The position numbers and the translations under genes are program-made. A stretch of 56,185 nucleotides of DNA from Lachnospiraceae bacterium (lineage in GTDB: Bacteria > Bacillota > Clostridia > Lachnospirales > Lachnospiraceae), in the NCBI GenBank assembly GCA_022767285.1, contig JALENY010000020.1, positions 1 through 56,185 of the forward strand. The letters are read 5' to 3'. Shown piece after piece: positions 41,192 through 49,951 of this stretch (the first letter of the stretch is position 1; every line of letters starts with the position of its first letter). The notes beneath the pieces were generated by a model. It had not been told where the DNA came from, ran no database searches, and saw only the letters and a program-made list of their open reading frames with translations.

Positions 41192-43012
41192 CTACGCACG
41201 CTCAACGGTCTGACTCGACTGTGTTCTGTACATAAGGGCATACTTGCCGTTGAGCGCCATCAGTTCCTCATGCGTTCCCTTTTCGGCAATCACTCCGTTT
41301 TCAATCAGAATAATAATATCTGAATCGCGAATCGTTGAAAGGCGGTGCGCAATAATAAAGGAGGTGCGCCCTTCACATATTTTCAGCATAGCACGGCGGA
41401 TCTTCTGCTCCGTAACCGTATCCACAGAGCTTGTAGCTTCATCTAGGATCATAATCGGCGCGTTTGTAAGTACCGCACGGGCGATTGTCAGCAACTGACG
41501 TTCTCCCTGCGAAAGCTCAGCGCCGCCCTGCGAAAGCTCCGTATCATAACCTTTCGGCAGTCGTTCTATAAATCCGTCCGCACCGGCAATTCTTGCCGCA
41601 TCGATTATTTTTTCCATAGTCACACCCTCACGGCCGTAGGCTATGTTCTCTTTCACAGTTGAATTAAATAACGCAGTATCCTGTAATACGACGCCAAACA
41701 CTTCCCTCAGATCCTGCATCCGGTAATCCCGCAGGTCATGTCCGTCAAGAGTGATGCTTCCGCCCGAAACGTCATAAAACCGCGTCAGCAAATTGATAAT
41801 TGTGGTTTTTCCTGATCCGGTCGGTCCGACAATAGCGACCTTAGTTCCAGCAGGTATTGTCAGTGAAATATCCTTCAGAACAAGTTTATCCGGTGTATAC
41901 CCAAACTGCACATGATCCATAACAATATCACCATGCGGATTCTCCAATGAAAATGTTTTTTCTTTGTCTGCCGGCTCAGATTCCTCATCGAGGATTTCAA
42001 ACACTCGCTCCGCGCCTGCCACTGCAGTCTGAAAATTGTTATAGATATTCGCGACTTCCACAAAGGGGCGCGTGAATTGGCGGACATAGAGCAGAAAGCT
42101 CGTGATCAGTCCAATGTCCGAGATATTCCCGTTTACAAACAATACACCGCTGAAAACTGCGATGGCAACATAGCAGAGATTGTTGATTACATTCATAAGA
42201 GGCATCAGGTATCCGGACCATATCAGCGCATGGATGGAAACGCGGCAGAGTTTATCATTCTTTTCTTCAAATTCTCTTTCCATCTCCTCCTCGCGGCAAA
42301 ATGCCTTAATGATCGAAAGTCCCGAAATATCTTCCTCGATCTGCCCATTCAGAATCCCGAGATTTTTCTGCTGTTCGGCAAACAATTTCTTGGTATGCTT
42401 CGTGACAACTTTGGTCAGAACAAGAATACATACAACACCTACAAGTGAAACAAGCGTCAGGAGCGGACTGAGACACAGCATCATAACCAGGATTCCGATA
42501 ATTGTAAATCCATACGTCAAAAGGAGGGTCAGCGAGTTCGAAATTGTTGTACTGATATTGTCCACATCATTTGTGAGTCTGCTCATCAGTTCACCGTGCT
42601 GGTGGCGGTCAAAAAATGCAAGAGGAAGAGTTTTTATCTTGTCAAACAGAGTGCGGCGTATATGATGAATGATCCTCTGACCAATAGCTGCCATAAGAAA
42701 TTGCTGTAAAAATTTAATCAGCCACTCACTGACATACAGTGCAGCAAGCATAAGAAGAATAAGGGTAATCGCATCTCCCTCTTTTACCGCAGTGACCACA
42801 TTTCCCGTAATATACGGAGACAGAATTGACGCACCCGAAGCAAATGCAGAAAGAAGCAGAATCCATCCCAGTCCCCTGCGATGTCCTTTCGTCAGCCTCC
42901 ACAGTCTATGGAGCGTTCCTTTGAAGTCTTTCGGTTTGACAACTACTATTCCCCGCCCGGGGCGCGTAATTCCGCTGAGATTTGCAGGAGGTGTCATATT
43001 TTTATCTGCCAT
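41192..43012 (-). CDS. ABC exporter half-transporter (consensus ATP site)
   Basis: The 606-residue protein joins a six-helix exporter domain to an ATPase domain. Motifs: Walker A GPTGSGKTTIINLL, Q-loop VLQDTALF, signature AELSQGERQLL (LSQGE rather than LSGGQ), Walker B IMILDEATSSVD with the catalytic Glu, and H-loop IAHRLST. An N-terminal extension of about 60 residues is Pro/Arg-rich. The ATG at 43012 follows GGTGGAG. It overlaps the end of the partner gene by 11 bases, so the two form a heterodimeric exporter of the TM287/288 or BmrCD kind, which often moves drugs or lipids. The true substrate is unknown. Confidence 0.93.
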   Translation of the reverse strand: MADKNMTPPANLSGITRPGRGIVVVKPKDFKGTLHRLWRLTKGHRRGLGWILLLSAFASGASILSPYITGNVVTAVKEGDAITLILLMLAALYVSEWLIKFLQQFLMAAIGQRIIHHIRRTLFDKIKTLPLAFFDRHQHGELMSRLTNDVDNISTTISNSLTLLLTYGFTIIGILVMMLCLSPLLTLVSLVGVVCILVLTKVVTKHTKKLFAEQQKNLGILNGQIEEDISGLSIIKAFCREEEMEREFEEKNDKLCRVSIHALIWSGYLMPLMNVINNLCYVAIAVFSGVLFVNGNISDIGLITSFLLYVRQFTRPFVEVANIYNNFQTAVAGAERVFEILDEESEPADKEKTFSLENPHGDIVMDHVQFGYTPDKLVLKDISLTIPAGTKVAIVGPTGSGKTTIINLLTRFYDVSGGSITLDGHDLRDYRMQDLREVFGVVLQDTALFNSTVKENIAYGREGVTMEKIIDAARIAGADGFIERLPKGYDTELSQGGAELSQGERQLLTIARAVLTNAPIMILDEATSSVDTVTEQKIRRAMLKICEGRTSFIIAHRLSTIRDSDIIILIENGVIAEKGTHEELMALNGKYALMYRTQSSQTVERA

Positions 43013-44720
43013 TTGCTCCACCCCCAATCTGTGAATCATAAATTTCCTGATATATTCTGCAGCCAGCCATTAAATCTTTATGTGAACCGAACCCCTGCAC
43101 AATGCCATTATCGAGACAAAGAATATAATCAGCACGCATTACCGTAGAGATTCTCTGACTGATCAGAAGAACGGTAGCATTTCCTCCCATGTGCTGCAGC
43201 CCGTCCAAAACGGCAGATTCCGTCTGTGCATCAAGTGCACTGGTGCAGTCATCCAGAATAAGTATCCGTGGCTTTCGAACCAGCGCACGTGCAAGGGAAA
43301 TCCTCTGCTTTTGTCCACCTGACAGATTAACACCCCCCTGCCCAAGCCATGTATCATACCCCTTCTCAGTTTTGCGGATAAAGGAATCTGCACAGGCAAT
43401 TCCCGCCGCCTCTGCAATTTCTTCATCACTAGCATCCGGCCGACCCCAGCGAAGGTTATCGCTTACTTTTCCGCTGAAAAGCAACGCTTTCTGTGGAACT
43501 ACAGCAATAGCGGTACGCAGAAGTTTTTCATCGATCTGCGTAACATCACAGCCGTCAATCAAAATCTGCCCTTTCGAAGCATCATAAAATCGCGGAACAA
43601 GGTTGATCAGTGTCGTTTTCCCGGAACCGGTGGGACCTATGATTCCCAGGGTCTTTCCTGCCGGAATATGGAAACAGACATCTTTCAGTGACTCCTGTCC
43701 CGCACCTGCATAAGTAAAAGAAACATGGTCAAACACGATGTCTCCTTTGATTTCCGTTCGAAGCGGTGTTTGAGGCACCGTCTGGGCCGGTACCTCATCC
43801 AGCACCTCCTGAATTCGCTCGGAAGAGGCCATAGCACGGACAGCCGTATTGATCACATTCGCAATCATGGTTACTGCAAATAATACCTGCGTCATATAGT
43901 TGACCGACGCCATCAGACGTCCGATCTGTCCACTGTCCTGATTTTTTGATATCCAAAGCAGAATGACAATCCCATAATTAACAGTCAGGTTGATCAGCGG
44001 CGTGAACACAGCCATCACACGGAGTGCTTCTTTATTCGCCATCGCAAGATTTCGGGAAGCAGCATCAAATTTTTCCGTTTCCTCATCTTCGGCACGAAAT
44101 GCTTTGACCACCCGGACGGAAGAAAGAAATTCCCTCGTCACACCATTGAGACGGTCAAGCTTTTTCTGCATAATGCCGAACTTCGGATACCCGATCTTCA
44201 TATTGCAAAAAATAAAAATTGACACGATCACAAGAACCACAGCCATAGTAGGCGCCTGTTTCGGGGTCTGGATGATGATCAAAACGATTGCTCCGACACA
44301 GGTGATCGGCGCTTTGACCATCATACGCATCATACTGTTAATAAATTCCTGTATTTGCGTCACATCGTTTGTAATACGAGTGATGATCGATGCCGGTTGA
44401 AGGCGATCGATATTTTCAAGGGACAGTCTCTGTACATTATGATACATATCCCTTCTCATTTCCCTGCCAATTGTCTGCGAAGTGCGGCTGGCAAACAGAT
44501 TGCGCATGACGGCGGATATCGCTCCGGCAGCTGCTATTCCCAGCATTATTGCACCATAAAACAAAATATGATGGACATCCGCATTTGCAACGCCCTCATC
44601 TACAATGTAGGACATGAAGGTTGGCTGGAGAAGATCGGCGAGCGCTTCCATCGTCAGAAACATGGTGGATATCAGAAAAATTCCGATATGCCGCCGAAGA
44701 TATTTCAGAATCAGTTTCAT
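43002..44720 (-). CDS. ABC exporter half-transporter (degenerate ATP site)
   Basis: The 572-residue partner has six membrane segments and an ATPase with Walker A GPTGSGKTTLINLV and signature NLSGGQKQR. In Walker B, ILILDDCTSALD, the catalytic Glu is replaced by Asp. The H-loop is ISQRIST, with Gln in place of His. Both changes mark it as the half with the degenerate ATP site of a heterodimer. The start has GGTGG about 11 bases upstream, and the ATG overlaps the stop of a possible 27-residue peptide. A promoter is visible at 44814-44842. Confidence 0.93.
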   Translation of the reverse strand: MKLILKYLRRHIGIFLISTMFLTMEALADLLQPTFMSYIVDEGVANADVHHILFYGAIMLGIAAAGAISAVMRNLFASRTSQTIGREMRRDMYHNVQRLSLENIDRLQPASIITRITNDVTQIQEFINSMMRMMVKAPITCVGAIVLIIIQTPKQAPTMAVVLVIVSIFIFCNMKIGYPKFGIMQKKLDRLNGVTREFLSSVRVVKAFRAEDEETEKFDAASRNLAMANKEALRVMAVFTPLINLTVNYGIVILLWISKNQDSGQIGRLMASVNYMTQVLFAVTMIANVINTAVRAMASSERIQEVLDEVPAQTVPQTPLRTEIKGDIVFDHVSFTYAGAGQESLKDVCFHIPAGKTLGIIGPTGSGKTTLINLVPRFYDASKGQILIDGCDVTQIDEKLLRTAIAVVPQKALLFSGKVSDNLRWGRPDASDEEIAEAAGIACADSFIRKTEKGYDTWLGQGGVNLSGGQKQRISLARALVRKPRILILDDCTSALDAQTESAVLDGLQHMGGNATVLLISQRISTVMRADYILCLDNGIVQGFGSHKDLMAGCRIYQEIYDSQIGGGANGR

Positions 44721-44800
44721 CCTTTTTCATTCCACCTTTCACTATATTGTAAAACTGCTGTTCCAATCATGATTATTCCTAATATCGCCCCTAAAAACAT
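44717..44800 (-). CDS. Possible 27-residue membrane peptide ahead of the ABC exporter
   Basis: ATG at 44800, with AAGGT six bases ahead, opens a 27-codon frame whose TGA overlaps the ATG of the ABC gene (ATGA). The peptide has one hydrophobic segment (MFLGAILGIIMIGTAVLQY) and a charged end (SERWNEKG), like a small single-pass membrane protein. Against it, the likely promoter puts the transcript start within its ribosome binding site. Confidence 0.35.
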   Translation of the reverse strand: MFLGAILGIIMIGTAVLQYSERWNEKG

Positions 44801-44813
44801 TAGGTACCTTGAT

Positions 44814-44842
44814 ATTATAATTCTTTGCCAAATTGTTTTCAA
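44814..44842 (-). promoter_or_regulatory. Promoter of the ABC exporter pair
   Basis: TTGAAA (44842-44837) and a perfect TATAAT (44819-44814) on the minus strand are exactly 17 bases apart. Transcription would start near 44807. Confidence 0.65.
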
Positions 44843-44959
44843 GCATTTTTACATAAAGTGTTCCCCAACCACAACAACATCATAGTCTGCAGCATTAAAG
44901 TAATCCAGAGCATCTTTCCCAACTTGAACTTAAAAGCAGAACCTTTTTTACATAATCTT

Positions 44960-45586
44960 TTATACCAGCTGTCCCGGAAGCTTCAGCTTTTCTTTTGGCG
45001 GAAATAAAGCTTCGTATTTTTCAAATTCCACAGGATTTTTTTCGCATACAAAATAACCCTCCGGATCTTTGTACATGCCTGAAATTCCGTCAATGAATCC
45101 GTCCTCCAGTTCTTTTATCAAGAAATAGTCAGCATCCGGATCATCTTTATATCGGATTCCTTTTGTTTTTGCAGGTACAAATCCGGACTTTCCGTAAAAA
45201 TCAATATTACCGGTAATTACAAGAGCTCCGGCTCCCATATTTTTTGCTTTTTCCATAGAATAATCAAGCAGGATCTTCCCGTATCCCCTTCGCTTGAAAT
45301 CCGGAGCAATGCAGATTGGTCCAAAGGTCATAATCGGAAGCGCCTGTCCATCGTCTGTCTTGATTTCGGAGCGTACATATATTACCTGGCCGATGATTTT
45401 TCCATCTTTTACCATAACAAAATCCAGTTCAGGAACAAAAGCCCGATCATCGCGATAGCAATTGAGTACATAGTGTTCCAGGCAGCCGGGCCGATATACA
45501 TTCCAGAATGATTCCCTTACAAGATTTTCTACTGCTCTGTAATCTTCTTTTTCTTCTAAACGAATAATATAGTCATTTTTACTCAT
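44960..45586 (-). CDS. GNAT-family N-acetyltransferase
   Basis: The 208-residue protein has a GNAT domain with the acetyl-CoA loop APDFKRRGYGKILLDYSMEK (R-R-G-Y-G-K) and strand motif FGPICIAP, and an additional C-terminal part of about 50 residues (DGFIDGISGMYKDPEGYFVC). It probably acetylates a small molecule. The ATG at 45586 follows GGAGGAAA. It begins 17 bases after the tetR stop, in the same operon, so it is probably part of a resistance or detoxification response controlled by that TetR protein. Confidence 0.88.
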   Translation of the reverse strand: MSKNDYIIRLEEKEDYRAVENLVRESFWNVYRPGCLEHYVLNCYRDDRAFVPELDFVMVKDGKIIGQVIYVRSEIKTDDGQALPIMTFGPICIAPDFKRRGYGKILLDYSMEKAKNMGAGALVITGNIDFYGKSGFVPAKTKGIRYKDDPDADYFLIKELEDGFIDGISGMYKDPEGYFVCEKNPVEFEKYEALFPPKEKLKLPGQLV

Positions 45587-45603
45587 TGTGATTTCCTCCC
45601 TTA

Positions 45604-46212
45604 TCATTCTTCTTTCTTATTACTGCAGATATTTTCCAGAATACCATCCAGCGTTTTGTGAAATTGTTCTTTGATTTTCTCCTTATCCTCTGCTCCATCA
45701 TACATGCTGTAAAAGAAAAACATCGCAGCATAAAGACAGGCCGCCAGATTCTCAGCGTCCGGAATTTCCAGATTTTTAAACAAATCCGCAACATAATTCA
45801 TAGGACCGGCCACCAGATATTGCTGGTAAAGCTTCTGCATCTCATCATTTCGGAACTGTTCCAGTGTCAGCATTTTACGAAAAGAAGATGCAAACTCATC
45901 TTCTGTCCAGTACTCGAATTGCGCTTTACAGTACTCTGAAAACTGTTTTATAGAAACATTTCGGTACTTTTCTTCCATTTCTGCCAGGGTTCCTTCCGGC
46001 AGATTAAATTCCACTGCCCGCGCTTCATCCATCACTTCCATACGCGCAACAATGTGATCAAAAATATCACGTTTATTCTGATAATGCTTATACAACGCTC
46101 CCTTTGTCATGTCCAGTTCTCCCGCAATCTTGCTGACAGAAACTGCTTCACATCCTTCTCTTGCGAACAACTGAAGAGAGGTAATTAAAATAGATTCTTT
46201 TGTATCACTCAT
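45604..46212 (-). CDS. TetR-family transcriptional regulator
   Basis: The 202-residue protein has the TetR helix-turn-helix: SILITSLQLFAREGCEAVSV, SKIAGELDMTKGALYKHYQN, KRDIFDHIV. The C-terminal helical domain would bind an inducer that I cannot predict. The ATG at 46212 follows GGAGG. Upstream lie two copies of a 16-base palindrome, one of them inside the promoter, so the gene is very probably autoregulated. It is followed by a GNAT gene, and then by an ABC exporter pair. Confidence 0.92.
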   Translation of the reverse strand: MSDTKESILITSLQLFAREGCEAVSVSKIAGELDMTKGALYKHYQNKRDIFDHIVARMEVMDEARAVEFNLPEGTLAEMEEKYRNVSIKQFSEYCKAQFEYWTEDEFASSFRKMLTLEQFRNDEMQKLYQQYLVAGPMNYVADLFKNLEIPDAENLAACLYAAMFFFYSMYDGAEDKEKIKEQFHKTLDGILENICSNKKEE

Positions 46213-46231
46213 GAAAAAGCCTCCAAATATA

Positions 46232-46281
46232 GTAAACGACCGTTCACCATCAATTATAGTGAACGGCCGTTTACTTGTCAA
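46232..46281 (-). promoter_or_regulatory. Perfect promoter with two TetR-type operators
   Basis: On the minus strand TTGACA (46281-46276) and TATAAT (46258-46253) form a perfect consensus with a 17-base spacer. The spacer contains GTAAACGGCCGTTCAC (46274-46259), a 16-base near-perfect palindrome. A second copy, GTGAACGGTCGTTTAC (46247-46232), lies between the -10 box and the ribosome binding site. Centre-to-centre distance is 27 bases. The spacing and position fit autorepression by the TetR protein. Confidence 0.85.
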
Positions 46282-46319
46282 TAGCTTTTATAAATTTATT
46301 CAAATATAATAATCATACA

Positions 46320-47051
46320 TTAGCTTACCAATGGAAAGATATAAGTAACCCATGCCCAACTGCAGGGCATGACCAATATCATCGCCGGTATCATATCTGC
46401 GGTCGGGAACATTTTTACTTTAATTATACGGAACCCGGTGGCAAGCATAATCAGACCGCCGCAAGCCTTAAAATCATTGATCATCGCAGGAGTAGTCAAT
46501 GGGTAGATCGTTCCTGCCAATAAGAACATCAGCGAAAAAAAAATAAATTGCGGAATCGCAATGGCAGACACCACAGTTCCCAATACACAGGCAAAAATCA
46601 GTGCAGTAAATACATCCAGAATCGATTTCGCAATCAGAATACTGTGGTCTCCATTCATACCGGAAATCAATGCACCATATATCCCGGTTCCACTTGCGCA
46701 GAACAGAACAATCACAATAATCAGAGTATCATTAAATTCTTTCTCAGAAATACTGCTATTACCGATCTTTATAAATTTACCTATGATTTTCTGTAACTCC
46801 CCAGAGGCTTTATTAATCTTTTTTTCCAAATGTACAGCAACCCCCAGTGATGTTCCGATAATAACTGCGAAAACGACTGCCGGCATATTCTCCATTAATA
46901 CAATAGAGGCAACTCCCATGCCCATAGCGCAAACGCCAAAAATCATATTTAGTTTTTCTTTAAATTCCTCAGAGAGTTTTCCTCCTGTAATTGCGCCCAA
47001 TACACCGCCTATGACAATGGCAAGCGCGTTCATGATAATCCCTATCGGCAT
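46320..47051 (-). CDS. DUF554-family membrane protein
   Basis: The 243-residue protein has about seven membrane segments and the family patterns GIIMNALAIVIGGVLGAITG, NMIFGVCAMGMGVASIVLM, and GASG/TGIYGAL-type segments. DUF554 (YdfK/YqgA) proteins are membrane proteins of unknown function, possibly transporters. AGGAGGAA precedes the start. Confidence 0.92.
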   Translation of the reverse strand: MPIGIIMNALAIVIGGVLGAITGGKLSEEFKEKLNMIFGVCAMGMGVASIVLMENMPAVVFAVIIGTSLGVAVHLEKKINKASGELQKIIGKFIKIGNSSISEKEFNDTLIIVIVLFCASGTGIYGALISGMNGDHSILIAKSILDVFTALIFACVLGTVVSAIAIPQFIFFSLMFLLAGTIYPLTTPAMINDFKACGGLIMLATGFRIIKVKMFPTADMIPAMILVMPCSWAWVTYIFPLVS

Positions 47052-47135
47052 TTTCGTTCCTCCTGCATCAGTGAAGTCAATCTTAACACTCGATTTTTCT
47101 CCTGATATTTCTATCTGTCGTATTTATCGCCAGAT

Positions 47136-47168
47136 GTGATCCCCGAAGTCTTGTCGGATCACTTTTTT
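47136..47168 (+). terminator. Orphan terminator-like hairpin
   Basis: GTGATCC (47136-47142) and GGATCAC (47156-47162) are followed by six T on the plus strand. No plus-strand gene lies upstream for several kilobases. It may be an end of an antisense or small RNA, or part of the DUF554 leader. The 283-base gap around it has no gene that I can see. Confidence 0.45.
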
Positions 47169-47334
47169 CAAATCTGTTATTTCTATTTTAAACGAAATCT
47201 GAAAGAAAAGCGAGTATTTTATTGTACAGCAAAGATAGCTGAAGATTTTAAATCCTTATGGAATTTTCAATGCACATTGCGTTTTTATCTTTGTTTTTAT
47301 AGTCAAGCCATATTGCACGATTAACATATTGACT

Positions 47335-47721
47335 TCATCTAAATAGAAATATGGGAAGTTGCAGATTATAGCCTGCTAACATTGTGCTGAATGAAAATAT
47401 AACAGCAACGACAAATGACATCCACATGCTTAATGCAAATACCTTTTTTGCTTCCAATTCACTCTTATCTCCCAGTAATCTGGAAATCAGGCTTCCACCG
47501 CCTGTTCCAAAGAGATTTGAAACAGCAACTGACAGCATGTAAATTGGTAATACTAAAGAGCACGCCGCAACCATGGTTGGATTATTTGTCAATCCGATAA
47601 ACCAGGTGTCCGCAATATTATATACCAATGTGATAAGCTGGCCTATAATAGCAGGAACAGCCATGATCATCAGTGCCTTTATCGGATGATATTCCTCAAA
47701 TACTTTCTTTTTCTCATTCAT
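47335..47721 (-). pseudogene. Truncated MATE-family efflux pump
   Basis: This frame encodes only the first 128 residues of a MATE multidrug/Na+ antiporter, which is normally about 450 residues. The N-terminus is typical: PIKALMIMAVPAIIGQLITL, YNIADTWFIGLTNNPTMVAA, and FGTGGGSLISRLLGDK. The match stops in about the third or fourth helix, and a short unrelated tail (LQLPIFLFR) leads to the stop. The rest of the gene is not found downstream, so a deletion is likely. The ATG at 47721 follows GAGGGAG. The upstream operator is shared with the adjacent tetR gene, so regulation has survived while the pump has been lost. Confidence 0.85.
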
Positions 47722-47757
47722 TCCAATCAACTCCCTCTTCTTTTCCTCATTTTGCCA

Positions 47758-47779
47758 GTCGCAAGTATTCACTTGCATA
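47758..47779. promoter_or_regulatory. Operator ahead of the MATE fragment
   Basis: GCAAGTATTCACTTGCATA (47761-47779) is an imperfect palindrome. It matches the perfect 22-base palindrome ahead of the adjacent tetR gene in about 19 of 22 positions, so both are probably bound by the same regulator. Confidence 0.7.
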
Positions 47780-47792
47780 CAAGGTATAATTT

Positions 47793-47816
47793 ATGTGCCT
47801 GCAAAAACAGGCACAT
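47793..47816 (-). terminator. Hairpin at the end of the tetR gene
   Basis: ATGTGCCTG (47793-47801) and CAGGCACAT (47808-47816) form a perfect stem with a six-base loop. It overlaps the TAA stop region of the TetR gene and probably ends or stabilises its transcript. The T-run is weak. Confidence 0.5.
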
Positions 47817-48394
47817 TATTTCACGGAAATTCCATCAGCAAAAACTGCAACGCTGGTTCTTATATAATCCTCCTTACGTACTCCAACCAATTTATTTCCG
47901 AAAGAAGCGTCTAAAAACACAAATCCAAAATTCATTGATATGAATTGAAGTGCTATGGCTTCCATATCACACACTTTGATCAGACCTCTCTCCTGCATCA
48001 TGGAAAAATATTCTATCAGCACCTCTTTAAATATCATTGGAACCTGCATAATTCCCGACAGAGCCACGCCCTCTAGCTCCGCTGCCCGAAGACCAATAGA
48101 AATCTTCACCATTCTGGGAGTCACTTTTTCAGAATACACTTTCGCAAAAGACAATAAATCTTCCTTTAACTCACCCCTATATACAAAGTTCTCTTTTTTT
48201 AATCCCGGATTCCATTGAGGCATCTTAAGTGCTGCCAGCACGATTTCCTTTTTCTCACGAAAACGTCTGAAAATCGTACATTCATTTACACCCGCAAGGG
48301 CTGCAATATTCTTTGTTGTGGCTCCGGAATATCCCTTCTCAATGATCAAGGTCATAGTTGCGTCTATTATTTTCAATTGTGTTTCATCGTACAT
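47816..48394 (-). CDS. TetR-family regulator of the MATE locus
   Basis: This 192-residue protein has the HTH QLKIIDATMTLIIEKGYSGA, TTKNIAALAGVNECTIFRRF, REKKEIVLAAL, with a C-terminal ligand-binding helical domain of the TetR_C type. It resembles regulators of efflux pumps. Its own promoter contains a perfect palindrome, and a second, slightly diverged copy lies before the MATE fragment. I infer that it represses both itself and the former pump gene. Confidence 0.9.
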   Translation of the reverse strand: MYDETQLKIIDATMTLIIEKGYSGATTKNIAALAGVNECTIFRRFREKKEIVLAALKMPQWNPGLKKENFVYRGELKEDLLSFAKVYSEKVTPRMVKISIGLRAAELEGVALSGIMQVPMIFKEVLIEYFSMMQERGLIKVCDMEAIALQFISMNFGFVFLDASFGNKLVGVRKEDYIRTSVAVFADGISVK

Positions 48395-48404
48395 ACGTCG
48401 CCTC

Positions 48405-48452
48405 TATGCAAGTATTTACTTGCATACTATCATTTTTTACTACATTTGTCTA
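48405..48452 (-). promoter_or_regulatory. Promoter and perfect 22-base operator of the tetR gene
   Basis: TATGCAAGTA-TT-TACTTGCATA (48405-48426) is a perfect 10-base inverted repeat with a 2-base centre. It overlaps the -10 box TAGTAT (48429-48424), and the -35 box TAGACA (48452-48447) is 17 bases away. The position fits autorepression. Confidence 0.85.
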
Positions 48453-48521
48453 CATTTCCAGAAAAAGATTTCCTTCCGCATACCCAAAACACATCCCATG
48501 AAATCAAGATAAACGGTGTCA

Positions 48522-49031
48522 CTACTCATTCGGTGAAATCACAAATGTAACCTTTCTTACTTTCCTGCCCTCGGCCGGTTTGTTTGGCATATATCTCCGA
48601 ATCAATTCGCCGTAGGCCTTGATAAAATCCATCATTTCATCATCACTCATCATAAGCGAAGCAGATCCCACAGTGAGAAGATCTCTTTGTGGATCCGGAT
48701 TCTCTCCGTTGAAATAACGGTGAAACTCTCCCTGCAGTCCCATCAGTGCCGACTGGATCATCCTGTTATATTCTTCATTCGTATCGTCATAAGGCATCTG
48801 CGATGCAATGGCATAGGTCTTTTCCACGGAACCACGTTTAAATTCTTCCCTTACCACAGTTATGATTTCGGCATCCAGAAGCACTTTTATATGACGATAA
48901 AGGCTGGCTCTCGGAATATCCGGCAGTTCTTCCCCTATTTCGGCAGATGTTGCCTCCTTGTTTATCATGATGACCTGCATGATTCGCTGACGCGTGGCAT
49001 TCATACAGGCTTCCATATAATCTTTTTTCAT
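48522..49031 (-). CDS. Winged-helix transcriptional regulator (ArsR-like)
   Basis: The 169-residue protein begins with a winged-helix domain (NATRQRIMQVIMINKEATSA, EIGEELPDIPRASLYRHIKV, LLDAEIITVVRE) and has a second half of helices (RMIQSALMGLQGEFHRYF, EMMDFIKAYGELIRRY). It has no clear metal-binding cysteines. It lies about 108 bases downstream of the CPBP gene in the same direction. I infer that it binds the paired sites ahead of the CPBP gene at 49952-50003 and so regulates its own operon. GGAG precedes the start. Confidence 0.85.
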   Translation of the reverse strand: MKKDYMEACMNATRQRIMQVIMINKEATSAEIGEELPDIPRASLYRHIKVLLDAEIITVVREEFKRGSVEKTYAIASQMPYDDTNEEYNRMIQSALMGLQGEFHRYFNGENPDPQRDLLTVGSASLMMSDDEMMDFIKAYGELIRRYMPNKPAEGRKVRKVTFVISPNE

Positions 49032-49139
49032 ATCTGTTCTCCACAGTTTTTCATTCCGCCTTCGAGCGGCGGTACAACCTGCTCATTATGATTCTTTTTC
49101 AATTGATCTCTCTTTATTCAAGACGATCCATCAAATGAA

Positions 49140-49913
49140 TTATAACACACAAATCAGTATTATTTTAGATATGAAATGAATTCCGAAATGACCTAACATT
49201 GCATACTGAATACCATACTTGCGGAACCATCTTCCAAAAAACAGGGCAAATGAACCGTTCAGCATAAAACAACGAAACAGAATCAATCCGGTGATTCTTC
49301 CAAAAAGCATCTGTGTTGCAGGCAGATGACCTGCTGAAAATACAATCGCCGCAATCACATTGGCCATAATAAAAATCCAGACCGGTATTTCTTTTTTATC
49401 CTTTTTTCTCGCAAAAATCATCACCAGAATCAGTGCAATGAGTCCCATGAAAAACCAGCGCAGCAATATCTCCTCGATCACTGCTCCATAAGTTAAAGAA
49501 CTGATAAAGTATACCAAGCTGATTCCTTTTTCATAATCTGCTGCCACTTCCTGAATCAGACGCCCCATCACAAAGTAATCCGCTGCAAAAGCAAGCCCGA
49601 GAACAACGATGACAGGACATACCTTTGCAAGAACTGTCTTCTCAAACCGAAAGGGCTTCATAAGCCCCAGCCGCTCCACAATGAAGTAACCGACAACCCA
49701 TCCTAACAGCGAATAGGCCAAAGTCTGAACCATAGTTACTGCAATCAGCGTCTGATAACTCCCCAATTGCGCAACGGCCGCTTCAATAACCTGCGCAGTC
49801 GAATGCTCAAAGGTGTACATTCCAACAGTAATACCACCAATGACTGCAAACGGCAAAATCACCAGATATGTTTGCAGTGCCTTTTTTAATGTTAACCTGA
49901 CGTTTTGTTTCAT
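49140..49913 (-). CDS. CPBP-family intramembrane glutamic endopeptidase
   Basis: The 257-residue membrane protein has about eight hydrophobic segments and the CPBP (Abi, Rce1-like) motifs: GAVIEEILLRWFFM with the paired glutamates and Arg, then FSAGHLPATQ (His) and LGHFGIHFIS (His). Such proteins are intramembrane proteases; some give immunity to bacteriocins or process peptides. The ATG at 49913 follows AGGAGGT. It is regulated by a promoter with a clear operator and is followed by a winged-helix regulator gene. Confidence 0.88.
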   Translation of the reverse strand: MKQNVRLTLKKALQTYLVILPFAVIGGITVGMYTFEHSTAQVIEAAVAQLGSYQTLIAVTMVQTLAYSLLGWVVGYFIVERLGLMKPFRFEKTVLAKVCPVIVVLGLAFAADYFVMGRLIQEVAADYEKGISLVYFISSLTYGAVIEEILLRWFFMGLIALILVMIFARKKDKKEIPVWIFIMANVIAAIVFSAGHLPATQMLFGRITGLILFRCFMLNGSFALFFGRWFRKYGIQYAMLGHFGIHFISKIILICVL

Positions 49914-49951
49914 GATCGTTACCTCCTGCTCAAACACTATCGTTTTAACCA

